A DNA stretch of 64,000 nt from Bursaphelenchus xylophilus. Its lineage: Eukaryota > Nematoda > Chromadorea > Rhabditida > Aphelenchoididae. Where the stretch lies: contig CAJFCV020000001.1 in the NCBI GenBank assembly GCA_904066235.2, positions 124,001-188,000 of the forward strand, written 5' to 3'. Under the pieces are notes generated by a model. That model saw nothing but the letters and a program-made list of their open reading frames with translations. It made no database searches and was not told the DNA's origin. The first letter of the stretch is position 1, and the number at the start of each line of letters is the position of its first letter. Positions 55,073-64,000 of this stretch are shown here, piece after piece. The position numbers were made by a program, and so were the translations under genes.

Positions 55073-58000
55073 TTAATTAGTGGTGATAAAAGTTGGACGA
55101 GGTTTCATGACGAGGGAGTTGCGGCAATCATCGAGGACGCGGAAGAAGTGCTCTGGGAGGGCTCTGTAGTCCGTGGCGGCCATCATTAAACGCATGGCGT
55201 GCTTGATGAGACGGCCGAGGTCCTGAAAAGAGAAAATAGTTCAAGTTTTGTTGGAAGCAACCGAAGAAAATTGATCAGCCAAAATAGCTTATTTTTCGAA
55301 AAAATAATCTTGCAAAAAATCTGACCTGCAAATCCGCGATCAAAAATATGATCTGTGCGATTCGCTCGTCCTCATCGCGTCCATTTCTTCGCACGTATTT
55401 CCCCAAACTTTTCAAGGTCCCGTTCCGCAGGTAGGTCAGATAATCCCTCGTCTTTTGTTTCACACTCTCAAAGCATCCGTGCCGCGTCATCAGCAGCAAA
55501 ACGAGCGCCGACAGCTCGGTGTCGTCGAGGTTCGCGTTCGCCATGGCCTTGCCCACCGTCTCGGCCATGGCCAATTGCACGCGATAGACGTATTCCATGG
55601 TGATGTCGAAGATGCTGTCCTGGTCGCCGATGATGTGCGAATAAATGTAGCCGAAGTGGCGGCGGGTGTGCTCCATGGTCAGGGGCGCGTACGAGCCGTC
55701 AATGTTGTAGAGGCGCTTGTGCTCGTGGCCGTAGTAGCGAATGGTCGTGGAGAGTTGTTCGGTCAGCGACCACCACATTGAGTATTCCGTCATCTTGAGG
55801 GTGTTCTGGAAGGAAAGGAAGTTATATGGGATATTGAAAGAATTCCGGATGCAAAAAGGAAAAAAAGATCTCAAGGCCGGGCGCAGGTCGGAAAAATTAT
55901 ATTTTTTCAATTTTTTAGGGCAAAAAAGACTATTTTACGTCCAACTGGATCAAAAAAAATACTTTTTTTTTATTAAAAATTAGGCTAAACAAAAATTCCA
56001 AGTCAAAGGTAGGGCGCAGCTCGAAAAAAATTCCAAAAGCAGGACAAAAAAATAAATATTTCGGGATAAAAATCGGTTATAAAACGAAATTTTTTCAGAA
56101 AAATTTCTCAAATTTAGCTAAAAGCAATTTGAAGTCACAGATCGGGCGCAGCTCGAAAAAAAGTCATTTTTTTGTATATCGCCGAAAAATTTCTTTTTCG
56201 AAATTCGTTTCAAAATAGCCTACCCAATCATCCCTGTCAATCTCATTGAACAAGTTGTCCGTATTTGCGATGATTCGATTGAAAATGGAGTACTCATCCA
56301 GTCCAACCTTCATGTCATGCGAGGCGCCGGCCGACAGCTGCGACTCAAACCGATGACTGTACATTCGGTTCCGTTCGTGGATAATCTGCTTCTTCAGCGT
56401 CGTGAAACGCGAGAGAACATTGTCCGTGTCCTCGTCCAAATACGTGGTGGAGGTGGGGCTGGTGAGGAGGAATGGCAATGGGAAATCGAAGTTTTTGGTC
56501 GACTCCATGAGACGGGTGGTCATTCGGACTTCTGCAAGCAAATTTTGAAAATCTTTATACATGTCAATAAGAAAAATTTAAAAAAAAGAACCGAAAACTT
56601 TGCTTTTTAGAACATTAAAAAAAAAGTTTTTCCAGGCTGCGCCCGAGAATTAATGCGCCCGAGAAAAATTCGCAAAACCTCCTTTATCTTTGATTTGTTG
56701 AATAGAAAATTTGGTCTTAATTTTTCTAGAAAAGAGCTTTTTCAAAAAAAAACATTTTTTCCAAGCTGCGCCCGAGGTTTTTTAAAAGCATTTCTTTCCA
56801 AGTTGCGCATGAGAATTCACCTTAACCTTTTTTATTGGCAAAGAAACGGGTATTGACTTACTTGCATCCAACATTCCCGCATCGATACATCGCTGGAAGC
56901 GGCAATATTTGCAGACTCGACGGTTCGGAACCACTAAAAATAATTTTTTTATAAACCATTTCCTTTTTTGGTATTAATTTGGTGCTAATTTTTTTCAGCT
57001 TCATTTTGAAGTTTTTTAAAACCAGAAAAATATGATTTCTTGTTTTTTTCTAACCTCGTGATATTTCGTCCAATCCCCAAAAAATCCAATATTTTTTGCC
57101 ATTCCGTCTAATGTACGAAAACATCAGTAATTAGTTTTCAAACTATTATTTGATTTTAAATTTCAACGCTTTTTCAAGCGGAAAATCGACTTTCAAATAT
57201 TGTGACATTTCGTCCAATGTCAAAAAAATCCAATAATTTTTTTGACATTTCGTTTAAAATAAGCAAACTCACACTGATTCTTTCCGCAAAGCCTCGAATT
57301 CAGACACTGATACTTCTTGCTCTTCTTCACAGACCGCCGGAAGAAGGCACGGCATCCCGAGCACACCGAGACCCCGAAGTATGTGACAGCCGATGCTTGA
57401 AGTTTGCAGATCTGACAGGGCACCTTATCCACCAACGGTTGTATCGCCATCGCTTCCTCGGCATTGTCCGGAATGTCTGAAATCATATTTCTCACTGATT
57501 TGGAGAATAGTGATCAGATTGCGGAGAGAGAACTGTAAGGAAAGGTATGGTTGTGTCGAGGATGACTTTATGCGTCATTTTTGCAATCTTTTTGGTTACA
57601 AAATCGACCTTTCTTCGAATTATTATGGTTAGTAGAAAACGCCAAAAAATAAGCAATCGTTTTCAGCGGCCCAAAGAATGCAGTTTGCAGCAGCTAGACT
57701 GCAAAAAATATTTTTTATTTTTTTAAAAATTGTCCAAAAAATTTTTTTCGAAGTTGTAGAAAAATTACTGGATATAACAATGAATCATGAGGTATTACAA
57801 CTTCCCTTTTCAGCATTTCTGTCGCTAAACTACAAAAATCATTGTTGTTTCTCTCCCTTTTTATCGGACAAATTTTCGAAGTAAAGAGACAAAAAAGTAA
57901 TCATGAAAATTGTAATTTTACATTATTTTGGTCAAAAATTTTAAGGGAAGGTATCATATTTGCAAAAAAGTGGATACTTATTTCTACTGTAGAATGCAAA

Positions 58001-59041
58001 ATCGCATAAAATTAAGTTCGGCTTTTAAGCTGGATACCCAAAGAAAAGGTTGTAGGAAGTGCCTACGAGGCCTATTAAAGTCGCTCGATTCTCGGCGGAC
58101 GCTCGGCTAAGGCTCGGCGGAGACTTGGCGAAGGCTTGCAATATGCCCACTTTTGCTAATTTTATTTAACTATTACTAAAATTAGTTTTGTTTACCCTGA
58201 GTTATCTAAAATGTAAAAGATTAAAATTTGCGGCGAAAAACAAAGATCCGTAACTTTTGTCTAGATATTTTTGATGTGAGTACTGGTAATATACCTTAAA
58301 AAAGTGATACACTAGCTATATGTAAACATATCTCTGCAAAGCTGGTAGCTAAAATTTTCAAGAATTTATTTGTGGCCCATCCCGATGTGTGCGCCAAAAT
58401 CAACGGAAATCTGAGCGTCGCACTTGGGATCTTGCAGGAAATCCTTGAAAAACTTGAAATTAGCTCCGAACTAACGCCGCGAGCAAAAAATCATTCATCA
58501 ACTGTGTGTTTGAAGTTGAGGTTTCAACTGTTTCCAGGGCGAGTCAAAAAAGAATTTAGATGAAAATATATAATATAATATAATAAAATTGATTGAAAAA
58601 TTTTGTAACCAGTAATCCAGATGAAATCATCGGATTATCCGGTTTGCATGAAAGAGGAAATAGAAAAACGGAAGCGTAATAACAGGTAAGACTCCGTTTT
58701 CTGGCGCACTCCAAATTTTTTTTTCCAAGCTGCGCCCGAACTTTGAATACTCGGTTTATTAGGTCCTTTAGGAGTTTTTTCACTCCTTTAATTCACCTTT
58801 AAATTAAAGTTTTAGTACATTTTTTATTTTTTTTTTATAATTTCCTCTCCTTTTACTACAGTAAACTTTCAAAATAAAATTTTCTTTTCAAAAATATTCA
58901 ATTTTTCCCTCAAAAATCAGCTCTCCCGCCAAATTCACCACCCCCAGAATTTGCACAAACGCACTTACCGTGCGGTGACATTAAGTCGCCGTTGGACGAG
59001 CAGCTGGACAGCGATGGGGACGCGGAGGACCCGATTGACAT
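55073..59041 (-). CDS. Nuclear hormone receptor
   Basis: Exons on the minus strand, 5' to 3': 59041-58969, 57476-57273, 56933-56862, 56531-56224, 55805-55326 and 55222-55073 (428 residues; phases agree). The DNA-binding domain spans about residues 45-115. Zinc finger 1 runs from CQIC to CSGCRAFFRR, a nematode-type P-box. Finger 2 runs from CLNSRLC to CKYC, then RFQRCIDAGM. A hinge and a helical ligand-binding domain follow (FNRIIANTDNLFNEID, then a long all-helical exon with DTELSALVLLLMTRHG and RIAQIIFLIADLQDLG). The ligand-binding domain is divergent, as in the expanded HNF4-derived nematode receptors. The protein should act as a transcription factor. The start is the first in-frame ATG of exon 1; the open frame continues upstream, so more N-terminus is possible. 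AATAAA lies on the minus strand near 54980. Confidence 0.9.
57050..57255. repeat. TGACATTTCGTCC phrases in NHR intron
   Basis: GTGATATTTCGTCC, GTGACATTTCGTCC and GACATTTCGTTT recur within 200 bases. The same phrase occurs in introns of the dehydrogenase (22205-22460) and, inverted, in the kinase (17270-17450). Confidence 0.6.
58020..58440. repeat. Family A and family B fragments in NHR intron 1
   Basis: 58020-58325 is a family A piece (GGTTGTAGGAAGTGCCTACG, AGATCCGTAACTTTTGTC). 58345-58435 is the right end of a family B copy (CTGAGCGTCGCACTTGGGA). Confidence 0.65.
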
Positions 59042-61200
59042 TCTGCGCGCTGAAACACGACCCGTGAAGTGTGTGTTAACGTCGGAATCGGAAAAGGGAA
59101 AACTGATCGAAATCGGGAAACGGCCTTCAAAAAAGGAGCCCCCAAAACACGGGGCTCTCAAAGAATGGGTAGACCGTGGCAGAGAGGTGGGTAGAGGTTC
59201 AGTTCTGGGAACGGTTGGGGGTAATTAATGAGAAATCGATTTAAAACCAATCAAAACATTGCCAAAAAATTTTTTGTATATGAAAAAATGGAAAGGTGTT
59301 GATAACTTCTACGCAAAAAATTAAAAAATTTTAAAAAATTTTGTAAAACAATAGCTAAAAAATAAAATGAAGCAGACAAAATTGTCGCAGAAAATTCTGT
59401 ATAAAAAAATTTTTTTTGAAAAAAAATAAAAATTGCAGCGTGCAAGGTCTAGTCGCAAATAAGTTTAAACCAGATTTTTTGGGAAATGTAAAGTTTTTCA
59501 CTGGCTATTTCTATGAATCTGCGAGATTTTCAAGTCAAAAAAATGCAATCGTTTTCTTGCAGGCACACAAAATACGGGGTATAAAAATGCATCGTTTTTC
59601 CTCCGCCGAATCTCCTCATTTTTTAGACGTCTTGCGAGACGACCACTTTGCGGCCGAGATTTACCATTTAGAATTACGATTTTCCTGTTAGCCTTGTGCT
59701 AACTATTCAAGCCACTTTTACGCCTGAAAACTTAACTCGCAGCATCTAACAGCCAAATCCATCGTTTGGATTTCCTGTTGTTCGCAAATGCTGGTTGATT
59801 TCCAAACATGCCCGCGGAAACTCCGTGGTTTTTCTAGCTGCCCGCAAAGTGGTTGCCCACAAGTTTGGGCCCGCTCACCGCTCTCTCAAAGACAAGTCTT
59901 TAGCTTCCCCAACGGACTGTTATATCCGCTATAAACTTCATCCCAAAGTTTTCATTTTCTCATCATACTTTCTTTCCCATACAAACACTTCAAACAAAAG
60001 TCACAGTATTCCTCCGTATCCCCCGTATTTTGTGTGCCTACAAACTTTCGAACTGTCGCTTTGCCTCCGAACTCTCCAAACCTCTTGACCTTTGCGATTA
60101 TCAATTGACGATCAAGGCTGCATCACGTGTGAATCAATGTTCGCCGCCATTCATCATGTCTGTTTTTAAAATCCGTTTTTCGGTCTTAACTTTCCATTTA
60201 ATGAGGCTTTAAAAATCAGAGAAAACAACCCGTCATTTGACCTTCAATTCAGTGATATTGAATGGTCTTTATAGCTGAAAGAGAACGCTAAACGCGAAGA
60301 GTGGTCAGAAAAAAAAACACCCTTCAGCCATAACTTTATTAACTTCGTGCCAAAAAAAAATGATTTTTTTGTGGAAACATTACCTTTTACGGTCGTAACT
60401 TTCGTACCCGAATTCGGCAAAAAATCTTAAATTTTCGTCTATCTAAAAATCCCGGTTGTCTTTGCAAAGCGCGAGCTAGGATTCTTGGATATGTTTTAGA
60501 AAGAATTACTCTAAATTTGTGCCAAATTTCATCAAAATCTCAGCGTCGCTCTTGGTGCAGTATGTTTGCAGTAACCCAACAATAAATATCCCAATAGTAA
60601 TCCAACTCAATTTTTCTACAGTAATCCCCACTTGCGCCACGTTTAAATCAGAGCGGTTTTGGGGATCCCGAAATCGGCGGCGGCACCGGCAAATATGCGT
60701 TATCTAATTAAAAATCGCCAAATTTACACTCGCAAGTCTCCAGAAGTTTTTGAAATTTGTTTTACGGGCTAAATGGAGTAAACACATAGCATAGAAACCC
60801 GGGGAGAAACGGTGGACAAATTGAATAAAAAAATTAACGTATTTGTACCAAGGAGTTGTCAATGCAAAATTTCTATCATACTACATGGATTACGGTAAGA
60901 AAATCGTGATTCTAATCGAAAAATGTCAGCTGCCCGCCAGATCGGCGACGCCTTATACATACAACACGGTGAGAACACTAACTCAGCAAAAAAAAGAAAT
61001 CGAAATTTGGCTTTTCTCTATTCGTTCTCCACGGTTCGCGTACTCTCTTGGCCACAAAGGTCGTTCAATATCACGGCTACGCCTTCAAAATGTAGGCTAA
61101 AATTTTCAGAAATTAATATGTTTCCGTTGCCCAACACCTAAAGGAAAATCTGAGCATCTTGCTTGGGACTCTTCCCTAGTAAAATCAAAACACTCTAGCG
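59042..61200. repeat. Intergenic repeat mosaic
   Basis: 59640-59890 is the inverse of 48.23-48.43 kb. 60260-60560 and 61000-61180 are family B pieces (GCAAAGCGCGAGCTAGGATT, GAAAATCTGAGCATCTTGC). 60840-60960 matches 48.53-48.64 kb. No gene is supported; the open frames seen here lie in repeats or in low-complexity sequence. Confidence 0.5.
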
Positions 61201-62534
61201 TCTATTTTAATTCTACCATAAACCCCGAATATGCCCTTTTTCCAGCCCGCAGAAACTTTTGGAAACTACTCGAGAATGGGGCGAAAAAATGGCTTCGACG
61301 GCGGCGGAGGGTCAGGCAATCAGATAATCGCCCAATTTGCACTCTCGAATGAAACTCGACAGTGGCGAGTCTTATCTGATACCATCGGGTCATGCGGAAG
61401 TCTACTACGAAGAAAGGCCTGAACCTCGGGATCAATGAGGAATACCGGCAAATGGTAAAGGCCCAACTCTTCGCATTTCGTGAGCTCTCTCGAAAACAAT
61501 ACCGTTGAATCTATAGACCAAAAGCGCTCTCGATCAATGCACATATAGATATAGATATAGCCCGCTAAAACTTTCGAGGATTGAGCCGTGGTAAGTACAA
61601 GTCCCATGAGCAAAATTGAAGAAAAAATCTGAGTGCCTCAAGACTTTACACATCATTTTTTGTGCGCCGAATACTAGTCCTTCCGGAAAGTCGCTGGAGT
61701 GATTTTTGCGACATGCATTGAGCGAAAACGGCACATTGCACTTTTTTGCTCATTGCACCGTGCAATAGGCTTTTCTCGACTATCGCCCGCACCATTTTTT
61801 TGCACGTTGCGCAAGCCAAAAACTGTCCAGCTACTTTCCGGAAGGACTAGTAGACAATCCTCAAATGAAGCCGCCTCAACGGAGTGCCCACCTCGAGCCT
61901 CATTAAAATGATGATTTGATGAGATCCCGACCTCATTCCCCGCGGCATTCCGGTTGGAAACGCAACCAGAAACAATGCCGCTTATCTCCGGCGAATCGCA
62001 AATCCCTTATATTATATGAGATTTTGTCGACCGCGTCGTCCGTTTTTTGAATGTCGTAGGTGGCACGACAATGGGGAGAGCTACTATTATACTACGCCGT
62101 TTCAAAAGTGCGTAGAATTTTTGTCGCAAGTTCTCAAATTTCTTTTTCTTTAAAAAAACTAAGAAGTATGACATTTAAAAAAATTTAAATTTTGCAAACT
62201 AATTTGTCCCCAGAAAATAAGGAAACCTATCCATGTCTCACGTCACACATACCACAAAACTGATCGCCTTCTTCGCCAAAAATTGCCTTTTATAAGGCCG
62301 ACCTGGCCGTAAACTTACCAATTATGACATCAAAAAGAAAAAAGGACACAATAAAATTCAAAAAAAACTTGCCCTTTTAGCGAGGCAGACAAATAAACAA
62401 ATTCTTTCCGATAACTGTAGTCTGTTAAAGTGCATTCGGTGATAACGTACATGTGGTTGTTTACGGAAGCAAATGGAATTTGCGAAGATTTTCAGAAAAT
62501 TGGGCGCAGCTCGGAAAAAATGGTCGGGTACGCC
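61201..62534. other. Intergenic, contains one family D MITE, no gene seen
   Basis: The family D MITE is at 61674-61852. A short ATAGAT microsatellite lies at about 61543-61558. The minus-strand open frame at 61320-61613 has no splice or family support. Confidence 0.45.
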
Positions 62535-62963
62535 ATCACCTTTTTTGAGGTATTTTACATGTACTCACATCAATAATATCTAGATAAAAGTTAGGGATCT
62601 TTGTTTCTGGCCCCAAATTTTGGTCTTTTATATGTTACAATAACTCAGGGTAAAGAAAAATATCGTTAGTAATAGCTAAAATTTGAAAAAGTAGTCATAC
62701 AGAAAGTCTTCTCCAAGCCTCCCCGAGTCTTCGCTGTCCGTCCACCGAGCATCCAGCGACTTTACTAGGCCTTGCGGGCACTTCCTACTACCTTTTTCTG
62801 GGTGTCTACCTGCCCTACACATTTCGCAAGTCTCCGTTGAGCCTGAGTCTTCACCAAGTCTCGGCCAAGCCTTCGCCGAGCATCCAGCGACTTTACTAGG
62901 TCTCCTAGGCACTTCCTGCAACCTGTTCCGCGTATCCACCTGCCCTACGCCCCGCATCAATCA
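62535..62963. mobile_element. MITE-like family A copy with an internal duplication
   Basis: Family A blocks read in reverse (AGATAAAAGTTAGGGATC, CTTCTCCAAGCCTCCCC). The GCATCCAGCGACTTTACTAG block appears twice, at about 62747 and 62881, so part of the element is duplicated. It ends where a hAT-like copy begins. Confidence 0.65.
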
Positions 62964-63535
62964 AATTACTTACCAACGCATTGCCTTTTTAAAATTAATC
63001 AAAAAATTCCCGAGATCCGTTTTCAGACTATTAAAAATTGCCCCAAGACCAATTTTACAGATTCAGCAAGGGTGGAACCACGTTTAACAAGGTTTTCAAC
63101 TTCAAGATGATAGTGTTGCTTCACACGACTTCTTAATTGTGTTTTTAAGGATGTCGGTTACGTTTATTTTGAGTTTTTGTTCAAAAAATTACTACAAACA
63201 CTAATATTATACATTAGGACTTAATAGATTTTCCTAGTAAAATTACTTATTATTAGCCATTTTTCAGTACTTCCGTGCTTTATTTTTATAAAATTACGCT
63301 TACTGTGAGAAAAATATAAACCCCCTTCTTGGCTTTGCGTTTTAATTTTATTGGCAACCCAACTTTTCGCTTTGAAATTCAGAATTTTAATTTTGCCGGG
63401 CCGGCCCGGGCCGAAAGTTGCGGCCCGGCCCGCGGGCCGGAACAGGTCGGCCCGGCCCGGCCCGTTTCAATTTTGCTTTGGCCCGGCCCGGCCCGGCCCG
63501 AACACCGGCCCGGGCCGGCAGCCATGTCTAGCTGC
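62964..63535. mobile_element. hAT-like element copy with GGCCCGG arm, right end
   Basis: It matches 43975-44485 almost base for base and then continues through a second GGCCCGG run to CATGTCTAG at about 63530. The left terminus is missing, the reverse of the copy at 43.8 kb. Open frames of Pro, Gly, Arg and Ala in the arm are repeat translation. Confidence 0.65.
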
Positions 63536-64000
63536 GCCCTAGCATTTTCAGCCAACTTCTGGGCAGACCCGGTCCTAGAGCCGTATCTATTTGCACCCTG
63601 GTTCTTGTTCACCGAAATGCACTTTGCGAACACAAGAGATCATTTCAGCGGCTTTCGGGGTCGAGATGATAAAAGGTTATGTACGGTAACGAGATGATAA
63701 AAAGTCGATAACAAGGGTGAAATGAACTTCTGATGCTTGAAATGACATTGTAAACAATGAATAACATAAGGAATTAAAAGTAAAAATTACATGTTTTGGA
63801 ATGAGCGTACAAAATTTAGAGAGCGGTCAACAGCATAGCGACCCAAAGTTTCACTGTGCAATGTGCAATAGGCTTTTTTTTTGAGCTGCCGTTTGCACTA
63901 TGGCTGTTTCTGCACATTGCATGTCGCACGTCAAACTGAGATAAGCTAAAACAGTCCGGTGAATTGATTGGCAATTTGCCAAAAAAGACGCGAAAAAACG
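63536..64000. other. Window end, no gene; start of an inverted-repeat element
   Basis: CGCACGTCAAACTGAG at about 63927 and GACGCGAAAA at the end match the element at 24064-24298, whose remainder lies beyond the window. I see nothing else. Confidence 0.45.

Noticed and set aside
55355..55781. Open frames on the + strand over the receptor ligand-binding exon
   Set aside because: They are shadows of the minus-strand nuclear receptor, whose exons join in phase.
63329..63697. Pro/Gly/Arg/Ala-rich open frames at 44.3 and 63.3 kb
   Set aside because: They arise from GGCCCGG repeats in the hAT-like arms and appear in both copies on both strands.

Overview
The window looks like a piece of a nematode nuclear genome. 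The genes have many short exons split by GT-AG introns, several acceptor sites sit just 5' of start codons, and the protein families are typical of worms: zona pellucida (ZP) domain proteins, a Fer-like SH2/kinase-fold protein, a divergent nuclear receptor, a DUF148/SXP-RAL2-like protein and small secreted proteins. About half of the sequence is repeats. All gene models below were built by hand from splice signals, reading phase and homology recognised by eye; in each complete model the exon lengths sum to a multiple of three.

Layout. 1-2.0 kb: repeat fragments and a stretch with ambiguous coding frames. 2.0-11.7 kb (+): an 11-exon gene for a signal-peptide protein with three ZP modules in series; its introns hold a mariner, MITE-like elements and a 2.46 kb LTR element. 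12.1-14.4 kb (-): an unrecognised five-exon gene. 15.1-17.6 kb (+): an SH2-pseudokinase. 17.6-21.0 kb: repeats with a nested mariner. 21.1-22.6 kb (+): a membrane-anchored short-chain dehydrogenase. 23.4-24.5 kb (+): a small secreted cysteine protein. 25.5-27.3 kb (+): a TMEM53/DUF829 alpha/beta hydrolase. 28.4-31.9 kb: a 3.5 kb inverted-repeat element carrying intron-containing fragments of several genes, one of them an SLC36-like amino-acid transporter. 32.2-34.7 kb (+): an NADH:flavin oxidoreductase of the old-yellow-enzyme family. 35.7 kb (+): a small secreted helical protein. 36.3-38.1 and 39.1-42.4 kb (+): tandem paralogues of a secreted protein with a hydrophobic C-terminus and a ZP-C-like cysteine pattern. 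42.8-44.9 kb (-): seven near-identical tRNA-Pro(AGG) copies in tandem. 45.3-46.4 kb (-): a small single-pass membrane protein. 49.2-51.2 kb: a 2.0 kb fold-back element. 52.6-53.4 kb (-): a DUF148-like protein. 55.1-59.0 kb (-): a nuclear hormone receptor. 59-64 kb: repeats only, as far as I can see.

The genes do not form one pathway. The recurring theme is the extracellular surface or cuticle: the triple-ZP protein, two ZP-C-like surface proteins and several small secreted proteins. The other theme is dense, nested, palindromic mobile DNA, much of it inside introns. The most striking items are the gene-capturing fold-back element, the SH2-pseudokinase that has lost key residues in both domains, the triple-ZP gene and the tRNA array with an altered T-loop.
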